From NCBI RefSeq assembly GCF_001613325.1, contig NZ_BDCD01000034.1, positions 1 through 54,247 of the forward strand: 54,247 nucleotides of DNA. Reading direction: 5' to 3'. The notes beneath the pieces are model-generated. The model saw nothing but the letters and a program-made list of their open reading frames with translations, was not told the DNA's origin and searched no databases. Of the stretch, positions 42,173-50,200 are shown piece after piece. The stretch's first letter is position 1; every line of letters starts with the position of its first letter. This stretch comes from Nocardia yamanashiensis NBRC 100130 (lineage in GTDB: Bacteria; Actinomycetota; Actinomycetes; Mycobacteriales; Mycobacteriaceae). Made by a program: the position numbers and the translations under genes.

Positions 42173-43342
42173 TCAGCTGTGCGGCAGCTTCGGCCACGCC
42201 GTCGCGGCCAGCGCTTTCGCCGTATCGCACGCGCCGACGCCCTGGTAGACGGTCATCGTGATCTGCTCGGTGAATCGCGAAGTGTCGCCGTCGGCCTTGT
42301 ATTCGTAGTGGGCCCCGAGCCACGGATCCCAGGTCCGCCCGGTGAGCGTCAGCTGGCACCGTCCGGCGTGATCATCGTCCACTATCGTCCTGCGCCCCGC
42401 GATGGTCTCGGTGTCGCCCTTCGCCCCCGGCATCGATCGCGGCATCAATGTGGCATGCAGATCGATCCTGCTGCCGTCCGCCTCCCACCGGCAGTGATAG
42501 GCGATCGAATCGCTTGCGGCACGGGCGGTCGCCGCACCCGTCGAGGCCCGCAGCTCGGCGTCGTTCAACATCCCGCACAGGTCCCGTCCGCCCACCGAAT
42601 CGGATGGATAGACCAAGCGCTTCGCGGTATTGCCGGTGAATGCCGCCACCGCCGCATCGGTGATGACATCCCTTACCCGGCAAAGTGTTTCGGCCGAATC
42701 CTGCGCCTTCGACGTCACCTCCAAGGTCACGCCGACCCCGTCGGCCCGCATGATGAGCTGCACACACTTGCCGGACCCGCCCAACTCGACAGCGGCGACC
42801 TGCACCGGCCCGCGCTGAACCATCGGGATATCGGTATTGCGGGACAAAAATTCCGCCGGAAACCGCGCGATATCGAACTTCGCCGTCACGGCGGACCGCG
42901 CACCACCCGGCAGCCCCAACTTCACGGTGCACCCGGAAAAACTGTCCGGCTCGATCCCTATCGCGAAATCACCACCCGAATCCCTCTCCGCGATCCCGGT
43001 GAACATCGACGGTTCCACGAACGAACACGGATCGATGGACGCCGGCTCATCGAACCCACCCGCCACCCTGCTCCCGGAAGTGCCTGCGGCAGTGGTGGTC
43101 CGGTCCGAACTCCACGTTCCTGCCACCACCGCCGTCCCCGCCGCCACCACGAGTGCACCGACCGCTCCCAGGATCAAGGCCACCTTTCGCTTCGAAAACC
43201 GCGCTCCGGCCGCCTTCCCGGTGCTTGGCACCTCGGCATAGGCGGGCGGCCCGATCTGGATCGCGTACTCGGGCTCGGCGCCGGGCCGCGCCCACGGCGA
43301 CTGCGCGGAACCGGAATCGGGGCTTTGTTCTGGCTCGGTCAT
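42173..43342 (-). CDS. Membrane-anchored surface protein with two DUF3558-like domains
   Basis: The protein has 389 residues. A Pro-rich cytosolic start is followed by a membrane helix (VALILGAVGALVVAAGTAVV, about residues 53-72) and an extracytoplasmic part. That part holds two similar Cys-containing units: IDPCSFVEPSMFTGIAERDS ... SGCTVKL and GRDLCGMLNDAELRASTGAA ... YHCRWEADG. DUF3558 proteins start their domain with a D-x-C-x-(L/F) motif and a second Cys like this; they are common surface proteins of Mycobacteriales, usually lipoproteins with one domain. This one has no lipobox and appears duplicated. Function unknown. It ends 1 bp from the tetR stop, tail to tail. Confidence 0.75.
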   Translation of the reverse strand: MTEPEQSPDSGSAQSPWARPGAEPEYAIQIGPPAYAEVPSTGKAAGARFSKRKVALILGAVGALVVAAGTAVVAGTWSSDRTTTAAGTSGSRVAGGFDEPASIDPCSFVEPSMFTGIAERDSGGDFAIGIEPDSFSGCTVKLGLPGGARSAVTAKFDIARFPAEFLSRNTDIPMVQRGPVQVAAVELGGSGKCVQLIMRADGVGVTLEVTSKAQDSAETLCRVRDVITDAAVAAFTGNTAKRLVYPSDSVGGRDLCGMLNDAELRASTGAATARAASDSIAYHCRWEADGSRIDLHATLMPRSMPGAKGDTETIAGRRTIVDDDHAGRCQLTLTGRTWDPWLGAHYEYKADGDTSRFTEQITMTVYQGVGACDTAKALAATAWPKLPHS

Positions 43343-43445
43343 TGCGACGACACCCCCGTGACGACACGCGAATCAATCCCTAGATCTTAGGAATTGGCCC
43401 GCCTCGGCGCCTGCCGGAAGAAATGGTGTCACCGCCAGGGTTCCT

Positions 43446-43598
43446 TCAGAAGCCGAAAGCCTCTGCCAGTTCGATGGATTGGTCGTCCCAGCAACGCTCG
43501 ATGCGTTCGCGCTCCTGGTCCGGGAGGTCCGGTCGCCAGCCGACGGTGCGCCAGAAGGCTTCTCGGTGTTCGTCGCTGAGCGGCATGGGAGGGGTCAT
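43446..43598 (-). CDS. 50-residue soluble protein of unknown function
   Basis: An ATG at 43598 opens a 50-codon frame (MTPPMPLSDEHREAFWRTVG at the start, EAFGF at the end); an in-frame ATG at 43586 is an alternative start. The product is acidic, rich in Trp/Arg/Glu, with a probable two-helix shape (SDEHREAFWRTVGWRPDL and QERERIERCWDDQSIELAEA). Codon third positions are GC-rich like the neighbours. It stands between the DUF3558-like gene and the GT39 terminator. No family is recognised. Confidence 0.55.
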   Translation of the reverse strand: MTPPMPLSDEHREAFWRTVGWRPDLPDQERERIERCWDDQSIELAEAFGF

Positions 43599-43648
43599 GG
43601 TTACTGCCTGAAACTCGCTGGTCCGGTGCTTGTTTCAGGGTAGGACCG

Positions 43649-43684
43649 GACCATCCGGTGGAAGGCGGCTTCCACCGGATGGTC
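43649..43684 (-). terminator. Terminator hairpin after the GT39 gene
   Basis: GACCATCCGGTGGAAG (43649-43664) and its perfect complement (43669-43684) form a 16-bp stem with a GCGG loop. It lies 8 bp after the glycosyltransferase stop on the minus strand. There is no T-tract. Confidence 0.85.
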
Positions 43685-43692
43685 TTGGTGAA

Positions 43693-45783
43693 TCAGGAGA
43701 GGGGAGTTGTCAGGTCGTAGAGGGTGACGCCGTCCACCTCCTGGGAGGCGAAGTGCTCCTTTACCCAGCTGGCGATTTGGCCGCTGGTGCTGGTGCTGGA
43801 CCGGCCGAAGCCGCCGTCTTCGCTCTCCGAGCTGCCGGTGATGAAGTAGTGGATCTTCTTGTCCGCCACGTACTGCTGGAATTGCGCGAGGGTGGGGGAG
43901 GGGTCGCTGCCGTTGAAGCCGCCGACGGGCATTACCGGCAATTGCGTGGCGAGCTGGAAGCCGGCCGCGCTGTTGGAGCTGACGGTGGCGGCGACCCAGG
44001 TGTAGTCGGTGCCGCCGTCCTTCAGTAGCGCGGTCACTTGGTCGCTGGGTTTGCTCGCGCCCATGACGCCGCCGACCGGGCCGCCGCCCATCATCCCGCC
44101 GCCGGTTTTGCTGCCGTCGGGGGCTCCACCTGGGATGGTCCCGCCGCCGGGTTTGCCGCCGGTCGAGCTGCCGCCGATTCCGTTGCCGCCGTTCTGGTTG
44201 CTTCCGTTCCTGGGACCGCCGTCGGGGCGTGCGCCGCCATTGCGGCCGTCGGTGGTGTCGCCGCTCGGCCACCGCCCGCCGCCGGGGCCGAACCCGTGCC
44301 CGACGCTGGGGCCCGCACTGGGGATCGGGCCTTCGTGACTTGCGGTGAGGGTTTGGCCGACGTAGGCCACCGGTCCGGCGAGCCCGACGATTACCGCCGT
44401 GCAGGCTGCCGCGACGGCGGCTTTGCGTGGGAGCTTCACGAGCAGGGCGACGGTGCCGAGAATGCCCGCGACGAGTACTGTCCAGCGCAGCCACGGCAGG
44501 TAGGAGCTGCTGCGGGACAGCAGCATCCATGCGGTCGCGGTGGTGGCCGCGAGCGCCGCCGCGAGGGCGATGCGGACCCAGGCTCGATCGCGTTCGCGCC
44601 AGAGCAGGACCGCGCCGGTCGCGGTGACCACGGCGACGGCCGGAGCCAAGGCGACGGTGTAGTACTGGTGGAAGATCCCCTTCATGAACGAGAACACCAG
44701 GCCGGTGACGACCAGCCACCCGCCCCAGAGGAGGAAGGAGGCGCGGCGCGCATCGGTGCGAGGAGCCTTGCCGCGCAACAGGAGTGCGGCGGCGAGCAGG
44801 ATCAGTGCCGCCGGGATCAACCAGGCGATCTGACCACCCTGGGCGGGTTCGAACAGGCGCGTGATGCCGGTGCTGCCCCACATGCCGTTGCCGCCGGTGG
44901 GCATATCGCCGCCGGGTCCGACGCTGCCGTGTTCTTCACCGTTGAGCCGCCCCAGCCCGTTGTAGCCGAGGGTCAGTTCGATGATCGAATTGTTCTGTGA
45001 ACCACCGAAATACGGTCGGTCGGACACCGGCCAAAGCTCGGCGATGAGTACCCACCAGCCCGCGCCGAGGATCATCGCCCCACCCGCCGCGAACAATTGC
45101 GCGATGCGCTTGCCCAGCTTCGGCGGCCCGGCGATCAGATAGGTCAATGCCAGCGCCGGCACCACCAGCAGCACCTGCAATTGCTTTGCCAGGAACCCCA
45201 ATCCGATGAACAACCCCGTGAGCACCAGCCACCGCCAGCGCCCGTCCGCCACGGCCCGCGTCATCGCCCAGGCCGCCGCGACCATCAGGGACACCAGCAT
45301 GGCGTCGGGATTGTTGAACCGGAACATCAGCGCTGCAACGGGTGTCACGGCGAGCACCAGCCCGGCGAGCAGTCCGGCGGCCGCGCCGAAATTGCGCCGC
45401 ACGGTCGCCCACAGCAGGGCGACGGACGCCACCCCCAACAGCACCTGCGGCAGCAGCATTGCCCACGAGGACAGCCCGAACACCCGGACCGACAGCTCCA
45501 TCGGCCACAGCGACAGCGGCGTCTTGTCCACGGTGATGGAATTAGCCGCATCGGAGGAGCCGAAGAAGAACGCCTTCCACGACACCGAACCGGCCTGCAC
45601 CGCAGCGGAATAGAACGAATTGGCCCAGCCGTTGGCGGACAGATTCCACAGGTAGGCGACGGTGGTCGCGACGAGCAGCGCCGCCAGCGCGGGCAACTCC
45701 CAGCGCGGCCGGCCCCTCATGCCGGTCGCATCGGTAGCGGCGGGTGGCGAGGTCTGCGGCGGTTCGGTCAATGTCGCGGTCAT
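43693..45783 (-). CDS. GT39-family membrane glycosyltransferase (YkcB-like)
   Basis: The protein has 696 residues. It has an N-terminal multi-pass ArnT/PMT-type domain, with the catalytic-loop pattern ANGWANSFYSAAVQAGS and ANSITVDKTPLSLWPMEL after helix 1 and about 11-12 helices. A Gly/Asn/Pro-rich stretch (about residues 495-590) follows, then an extracytoplasmic C-terminal domain (FQLATQLPVMPVGGFNGSDP, KIHYFITGSSESEDGGFG, ASQEVDGVTLYDL). Such enzymes take a sugar from an undecaprenyl/decaprenyl phosphate carrier on the outer side of the membrane; the acceptor is unknown. Its ATG overlaps the stop of the GT2 gene (ATGA), matching the YkcC-YkcB pairing. Confidence 0.88.
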   Translation of the reverse strand: MTATLTEPPQTSPPAATDATGMRGRPRWELPALAALLVATTVAYLWNLSANGWANSFYSAAVQAGSVSWKAFFFGSSDAANSITVDKTPLSLWPMELSVRVFGLSSWAMLLPQVLLGVASVALLWATVRRNFGAAAGLLAGLVLAVTPVAALMFRFNNPDAMLVSLMVAAAWAMTRAVADGRWRWLVLTGLFIGLGFLAKQLQVLLVVPALALTYLIAGPPKLGKRIAQLFAAGGAMILGAGWWVLIAELWPVSDRPYFGGSQNNSIIELTLGYNGLGRLNGEEHGSVGPGGDMPTGGNGMWGSTGITRLFEPAQGGQIAWLIPAALILLAAALLLRGKAPRTDARRASFLLWGGWLVVTGLVFSFMKGIFHQYYTVALAPAVAVVTATGAVLLWRERDRAWVRIALAAALAATTATAWMLLSRSSSYLPWLRWTVLVAGILGTVALLVKLPRKAAVAAACTAVIVGLAGPVAYVGQTLTASHEGPIPSAGPSVGHGFGPGGGRWPSGDTTDGRNGGARPDGGPRNGSNQNGGNGIGGSSTGGKPGGGTIPGGAPDGSKTGGGMMGGGPVGGVMGASKPSDQVTALLKDGGTDYTWVAATVSSNSAAGFQLATQLPVMPVGGFNGSDPSPTLAQFQQYVADKKIHYFITGSSESEDGGFGRSSTSTSGQIASWVKEHFASQEVDGVTLYDLTTPLS

Positions 45784-47045
45784 TCCGCCGCTCCTTCCGC
45801 GGCGGCGGGCGCATTCCGGACTTCCGGCGCTCCGGCCTGCCGGAATACCCAGCGCAGGCCGACGAATCGCAGCAGGGTGGCGAGCAGGTTCGCGAGCACC
45901 AGGAACAGCAGTTCCAGATGCACTTCGGCCTCCGGAGCCCAGTGATGCAGCACGAACAGCGATCCACTGGTGAGTGCCAGCCCGACCCCGAAGATCACCA
46001 ATCCTTGGAAGTGATGCGAGACCGCCCGCGTGGACCCGCGCACCCCGAAGGTGAAGGCCCGGTTGGCCGCGGTATTGCCGATGGCGGTGATCAGCAGGGC
46101 CAGGAAGTTGGCGACCTGGGCGCCCGTAATCCCTTGCAGCGCAACATAGAGCGCCAGATAGGCGAGCGTGGAAACAACGCCGACGATGCCGAATCGAACC
46201 AGCTGCCCGACCATCCCGAGCGGCACGCCTTCCACCAGCGGCTCCCTCCCGATCGCGGCCCGCAGTTCATTGATCGGCAATCGCCCGGAAGCCAGCGCCC
46301 GCCCCACCCGCCAGATCCCGCGCAGATCCTTCCGCGCGGTATCGACGATATCCACCCGGCTGTCCGGATCGTCGATCCAATCCACCGGCACTTCGTGAAT
46401 CCGCAGCCCGATCCGCTCGGCCAGCACCAGCAGCTCGGTGTCGAAGAACCATTCCCCGTCCTCGACCAGCGGCAGCACCAGTTTCGCCACCGGCCCGCGC
46501 ATGGCCTTGAACCCGCACTGCGCGTCCGTGAATCGCGCCTGCAACGAGGTCCGCAAGATCAGGTTGTAGCACCGCGAGATGATCTCCCGCTTCGGCCCGC
46601 GCACCACCCGCGCCGACGACGCCAGCCGAGTGCCGATGGCGAGATCCGAATGCCCCGAAACCAGCGGCGCCACCAACGGCAGCAGCGCGTTCAGATCCGT
46701 CGACAGATCCACGTCCATGTACGCCACGACCTGCGCATCCGACCGCTGCCACACTTCCCGCAACGCCCGCCCGCGCCCCTTGCGATCCAGGTGCACCACC
46801 TGCACCCCGTCCAGCTCGCCCGCGAGGATCCGCGCCACCGCGAGTGTGTCATCGGTGGATGCGTTGTCCGCCACCGTGATTCGCGCCGAGAACGGAAAAC
46901 TCGTACTCAGGAACGCGTGCAATCTCCGCACGCACGGCCCCAGATCCTGTTCCTCGTTGTAGACCGGCACCACAATATCCACAATGGGCGCGGTCACTGC
47001 CTCCACTGATTCCGCCGCCCCCACGGCGATCGCTGTATCGATCAT
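45780..47045 (-). CDS. GT2 glycosyltransferase fused to a GtrA-like membrane domain (YkcC-like)
   Basis: The protein has 421 residues. The N-terminal GT-A domain has VDIVVPVYNEEQDLGPCVRR, LDRKGRGRALREVW and the metal-binding AYMDVDLSTDLNALLP, as in dolichol/polyprenyl-phosphate sugar synthases. The C-terminal ~130 residues hold four helices of the GtrA type (VRFGIVGVVSTLAYLALYVA, FLALLITAIGNTAANRAFTF), which flip or retain the lipid-linked sugar. It probably makes the polyprenyl-phosphate sugar used by the downstream GT39 enzyme. ATG 47045 is preferred over TTG 47054. No strong Shine-Dalgarno is seen. Confidence 0.9.
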   Translation of the reverse strand: MIDTAIAVGAAESVEAVTAPIVDIVVPVYNEEQDLGPCVRRLHAFLSTSFPFSARITVADNASTDDTLAVARILAGELDGVQVVHLDRKGRGRALREVWQRSDAQVVAYMDVDLSTDLNALLPLVAPLVSGHSDLAIGTRLASSARVVRGPKREIISRCYNLILRTSLQARFTDAQCGFKAMRGPVAKLVLPLVEDGEWFFDTELLVLAERIGLRIHEVPVDWIDDPDSRVDIVDTARKDLRGIWRVGRALASGRLPINELRAAIGREPLVEGVPLGMVGQLVRFGIVGVVSTLAYLALYVALQGITGAQVANFLALLITAIGNTAANRAFTFGVRGSTRAVSHHFQGLVIFGVGLALTSGSLFVLHHWAPEAEVHLELLFLVLANLLATLLRFVGLRWVFRQAGAPEVRNAPAAAEGAAE

Positions 47046-47150
47046 GGTGTCCAACTTCGACGACCACGCTCCAGCCGACCTGGACCTTCCCTGGGAGGTT
47101 ACTGGGAGGCGTTCACGCCATCGCCCGTTCCGGCGATTGCGAGCAGCGGG

Positions 47151-48002
47151 CTACCGCGCTCCGAGGTGCAGTCGCCACAGCGGCGAGACCGGGCCGTGGC
47201 CGGCGCCCAGATCGTAGGAGGCTTCCAGGCAGCGGAAGGTCCATTCCTTGGCGAAGGCGACTGCGTCCGGGACGGTGTAGCCGTGGGCGAGGGCGCAGCA
47301 GATGGCGGCGGCGAGGGTGTCGCCGCCGCCGTGGTCGTTGCCGGTGGCGAGGCGGCGGGCGGGGAGTTCGTGGAAGGTTTCGCCGTCGAAGAGCAGGTCG
47401 GTGCTCTGTTCGGAGGTGCGCAGGTGGCCGCCCTTGACGATGGCCCAGCGCGGGCCGAGGGCGTGCAGGGCTTCGGCGGCTTTGCGGGCGCTGGCGTCGT
47501 CGACGACGGTGATGCCGGTGATGAGGCGGACCTCGTCGAGGTTGGGGGTGACGACGGTGGCGAGGGGAATCAGGGTGTGGCGCACCGCGTCCAGGGCTTC
47601 GGCGTGCAGCAGGGGATCGCCGTGCATGGAGGCCGCTACCGGGTCCACCACCAGCGGAATGGTTCCGTCGCGTCCGATGCCGACCTCCCGGCACACCTGC
47701 GCGACGGCTTCGATGATGGCGGTGGAGGCCAGCATGCCGGTCTTGGCGGCTCCGATGCCGATATCGCTCACCACGGTGCGCACCTGATCGGCGACGATCT
47801 GCGGCGGGATCTCGTGAAAACCGCTGACGCCCAGGGTGTTCTGCACCGTCACTGCGGCGACCGCGACGCACGCGTGCACGCCGCACAGCGCCATGGTGCG
47901 CGAGTCGGCTTGAATGCCCGCGCCGCCACCGGAATCGGTTCCGGCGATCGTCAGCGCGCGTACGGGCGTCTGCCCATTGGGGGTGAGCGGTAGCAGTTCC
48001 AC
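47151..48002 (-). CDS. thiD: ThiD-like hydroxymethylpyrimidine (phosphate) kinase
   Basis: The protein has 283 residues of the ribokinase superfamily. ThiD-type motifs: ALTIAGTDSGGGAGIQADSR at the start, VTVQNTLGVSGFHEIPPQIV, AKTGMLASTAIIEAVAQV, PLVVDPVAASMHGDPLL and a C-terminal GNDHGGGDTLAAAICCALAHG. The anion-hole residue that is usually Cys in ThiD (GTGCT) is Asp here (GGGDT), as in pyridoxal kinases, so the substrate may be HMP, HMP-P or a B6 vitamer. GTG 48002 starts the gene. It is 18 kb from the other thi genes, with no TPP riboswitch visible. Confidence 0.8.
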   Translation of the reverse strand: MELLPLTPNGQTPVRALTIAGTDSGGGAGIQADSRTMALCGVHACVAVAAVTVQNTLGVSGFHEIPPQIVADQVRTVVSDIGIGAAKTGMLASTAIIEAVAQVCREVGIGRDGTIPLVVDPVAASMHGDPLLHAEALDAVRHTLIPLATVVTPNLDEVRLITGITVVDDASARKAAEALHALGPRWAIVKGGHLRTSEQSTDLLFDGETFHELPARRLATGNDHGGGDTLAAAICCALAHGYTVPDAVAFAKEWTFRCLEASYDLGAGHGPVSPLWRLHLGAR

Positions 48003-48102
48003 GCCCGTGACCCTACGCGGCCGGGCGGCCGGTGTGACCTGTGTGTCCCGGGCCTGCGGGAGCCGTCCGGCCCCGGCCTGGTGACCCGCGAACTCTTCAG
48101 TT

Positions 48103-48121
48103 AATGAAAACCATTATCATT
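48103..48121. promoter_or_regulatory. Zur box overlapping the COG0523 gene promoter
   Basis: AATGAAAACCATTATCATT has the AATGA...TCATT ends and A/T-rich core of actinobacterial Zur sites (like TGAAAATGATTTTCA) and stands out from the surrounding GC-rich DNA. It ends 5 bp before the ATG at 48127. TATCAT inside it (48116-48121 region) is a plausible -10, so zinc-bound Zur would block a leaderless transcript. Confidence 0.85.
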
Positions 48122-48126
48122 ACGGT

Positions 48127-49275
48127 ATGACCTCAGCCCAGCGCCCCGCCCCGCTGCCCGTGACCGTGCTCTCCGGCTTCCTCGGCGCGGGCAAAACCAC
48201 CCTGCTCAACCACCTGCTCGCCAATCGCGAAGGCCGCCGCGTGGCGGTCATCGTGAACGACATGAGCGAGGTGAACATCGATGCCGCGCTCGTCGCCGGC
48301 CAGGGTCACCTGGATCGCACCGAGGAGAAACTCGTCGAACTCACCAACGGCTGCATCTGCTGCACGCTGCGCGAGGACCTCATCGAATCGGTCGGGAAGC
48401 TGGCGCGCGAGGGCCGCTTCGACCATCTGGTCATCGAATCCACCGGTATCTCCGAACCCATGCCGGTCGCCGCCACCTTCGAATGGGAATTCGAGGACGG
48501 CTTCAAACTGGGCGAGATCGCGAAACTCGACACCATGGTGACGGTGGTCGACGCCTCCACCTTCCTGGTGGAAGTGGTGAAGGGTCAGGCGCTGGCCGAA
48601 CGCAACATGCAGGCGGGCGACGGGGATGCCCGCACCATCGCCGATCTACTGGTGGATCAGGTGGAGTTCGCGAATGTGCTGGTGCTCAACAAGACCGACC
48701 TGGTGAGCGCGAACGCGGCGGGCAGCGTGGAGGCGACGATCCGCCGCTTGAACCCGAACGCCCGCATCGTGCGATCCGCGCACGGCGTGGTGGATCTGGA
48801 GCACATCCTCGGCACCGGCCTCTACAACCCCGATATCGCCGCCCAATTCGAGGGCTGGGACGAGGAACTGGCGGGCGGCCACACGCCTGAAACCGAGGAA
48901 TACGGCATCAGCAGCATCACTTTCACCGCCGACCGCCCGTTCCATCCCGAACGTCTGAACAATGCCCTCGCGCAAATGCAGCGCCTGCTGCGTTCCAAGG
49001 GTTTCTTCTGGCTGGCCAGCCGTCCCGACCTGGCCGCGCTCTGGTCGCAGGCCGGCCCCAATCTGACTTTCGAACCGGCCGCCTACTGGACCGCCCTGGA
49101 TATGGAACCCGGGCAGGAGATCGTTTTCATCGGCGTCCACCTGGACCGTCCGCACGTCCGCGACCTGCTGAATTCGGCCCTGCTCACCGATGCCGAGCTG
49201 GCATCCGGGCCGCAGTCCTGGCTGCGGTACCCGGATCCCTTCCCGTCCTGGGGCGATGCCCACTCCCACGCCTGA
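48127..49275 (+). CDS. COG0523 G3E GTPase, zinc metallochaperone (CobW/ZNG1-like)
   Basis: The protein has 382 residues. Walker A is SGFLGAGKTTLLNHLL (16-31), the metal-binding CxCC is in LTNGCICCTLREDL, and the G4 motif is VLVLNKTDLVS. The C-terminal CobW domain has FTADRPFHPERLNNALAQMQ and SKGFFWLASRPDLAALW. The C-terminal end carries a short His motif (GDAHSHA). COG0523 proteins behind Zur boxes transfer zinc to client enzymes during zinc starvation. ATG 48127 has no Shine-Dalgarno and lies 5 bp after the Zur box, so it is probably leaderless. Confidence 0.92.
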   Translation: MTSAQRPAPLPVTVLSGFLGAGKTTLLNHLLANREGRRVAVIVNDMSEVNIDAALVAGQGHLDRTEEKLVELTNGCICCTLREDLIESVGKLAREGRFDHLVIESTGISEPMPVAATFEWEFEDGFKLGEIAKLDTMVTVVDASTFLVEVVKGQALAERNMQAGDGDARTIADLLVDQVEFANVLVLNKTDLVSANAAGSVEATIRRLNPNARIVRSAHGVVDLEHILGTGLYNPDIAAQFEGWDEELAGGHTPETEEYGISSITFTADRPFHPERLNNALAQMQRLLRSKGFFWLASRPDLAALWSQAGPNLTFEPAAYWTALDMEPGQEIVFIGVHLDRPHVRDLLNSALLTDAELASGPQSWLRYPDPFPSWGDAHSHA

Positions 49276-49281
49276 TCCGGC

Positions 49282-49905
49282 TCAATTCGAGATGCCGGGG
49301 GTGCGGCGCAGGTAGGTGGCGTCGCTGACCTGCTCCAGCAGGAACGCGGCGACATCGGCCCGGGAGATCTTCAGCGTCAAGCCCTTGGCACCGGCCGGCA
49401 CATCCCGGTGGTAGCCGCCGGTGGCCGGATCGTCGGTGAACGCGGCCGGCCGCACGATGGTCCAGTCCAGATCGCTGGCCTGCACATAGGTTTCCTGCAC
49501 CCCGTGGTCGGCGTACGCTTGCCGCAGCAGCATGCCGAACAGGATGTACTTCCACAGGAAGTTCAGGTTCCCCCGGGAATCGCCCACGCCCAGCGAGGAC
49601 ATGCACACCAGCCGCTTCACCCCGGTCCGCTCCATGGCCTGGATGACCGTCTTGGTCCCTTCGGCCCGCAGCACCCCCTTGCGCCCCGCACCCAGCGTGA
49701 CGATCACGGCGTCCTGCCCGAGCACGGTCTGCTCGACCGCCGAAGGATCGAGCACATCACCGACGACGACCGTCAGATTCGGATGCGACACAGTCGAATT
49801 GCCCGCCGACCGAGTGAGAATGGTGACCTCGTGCCCGGCCTGCAAAGCCTGCTCGGTGACCTTGCGGCCGACGGTCCCGGTAGCTCCGAAGATTGCGATT
49901 CGCAT
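49282..49905 (-). CDS. NAD(P)-binding Rossmann-fold protein (NmrA/SDR-a5-like)
   Basis: The protein has 207 residues. The dinucleotide motif is at the N-terminus (MRIAIFGATGTVGRKVTEQA), followed by TVVVGDVLDPSAVEQTVLG, VKRLVCMSSLGVGDSRGN and WTIVRPAAFTDDPATGG. It is an atypical short-chain reductase related to flavin reductase/biliverdin reductase B proteins and may reduce a quinone or flavin or act only as a sensor. ATG 49905 was chosen with AAAGG 8 nt upstream; GTG 49914 lacks room for a ribosome site. It ends 6 bp from the COG0523 stop. Confidence 0.85.
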   Translation of the reverse strand: MRIAIFGATGTVGRKVTEQALQAGHEVTILTRSAGNSTVSHPNLTVVVGDVLDPSAVEQTVLGQDAVIVTLGAGRKGVLRAEGTKTVIQAMERTGVKRLVCMSSLGVGDSRGNLNFLWKYILFGMLLRQAYADHGVQETYVQASDLDWTIVRPAAFTDDPATGGYHRDVPAGAKGLTLKISRADVAAFLLEQVSDATYLRRTPGISN

Positions 49906-50014
49906 TGCATTCACCTTTCGAATTTCGTTGTCTTGAAGGTGAATTCAGTTTGTCAATCCCCGGTCCCCGCGAACATCGCCGTGCGTCTCACCTACATGCG
50001 AGAGGGTCTCGGGC

Positions 50015-50200
50015 CTACTCGCTGACGAAGCGGACGAACCCGGCCCACTCCTCGGGGGAGAAGAACAGCTCGGGCCCGCCGGGCTGCTTGCTGTCGCGCA
50101 CGCCGGTCCGTTCGGACTCGTGACAGACCTCGACGCACTCGTTCGCGGTCGGGGACCGAGAAGACTTGAACCACTTACCCGCTGGCGACTGGCTGATCAC
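50015..50200 (-). CDS. DUF397 domain protein
   Basis: The protein has 61 residues with the DUF397 pattern: WFKSSRSPTANECVEVCHES, VRDSKQPGGPELFFSPEEW and a final FVRFVSE. Such small proteins are almost always encoded next to an XRE/DUF5753 regulator in actinomycetes and act as its partner, with some pairs behaving like regulator/antagonist in differentiation or toxin-antitoxin style. GTG 50200 overlaps the stop of the XRE gene (GTGA), so the two are translationally coupled. Confidence 0.92.
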   Translation of the reverse strand: MISQSPAGKWFKSSRSPTANECVEVCHESERTGVRDSKQPGGPELFFSPEEWAGFVRFVSE

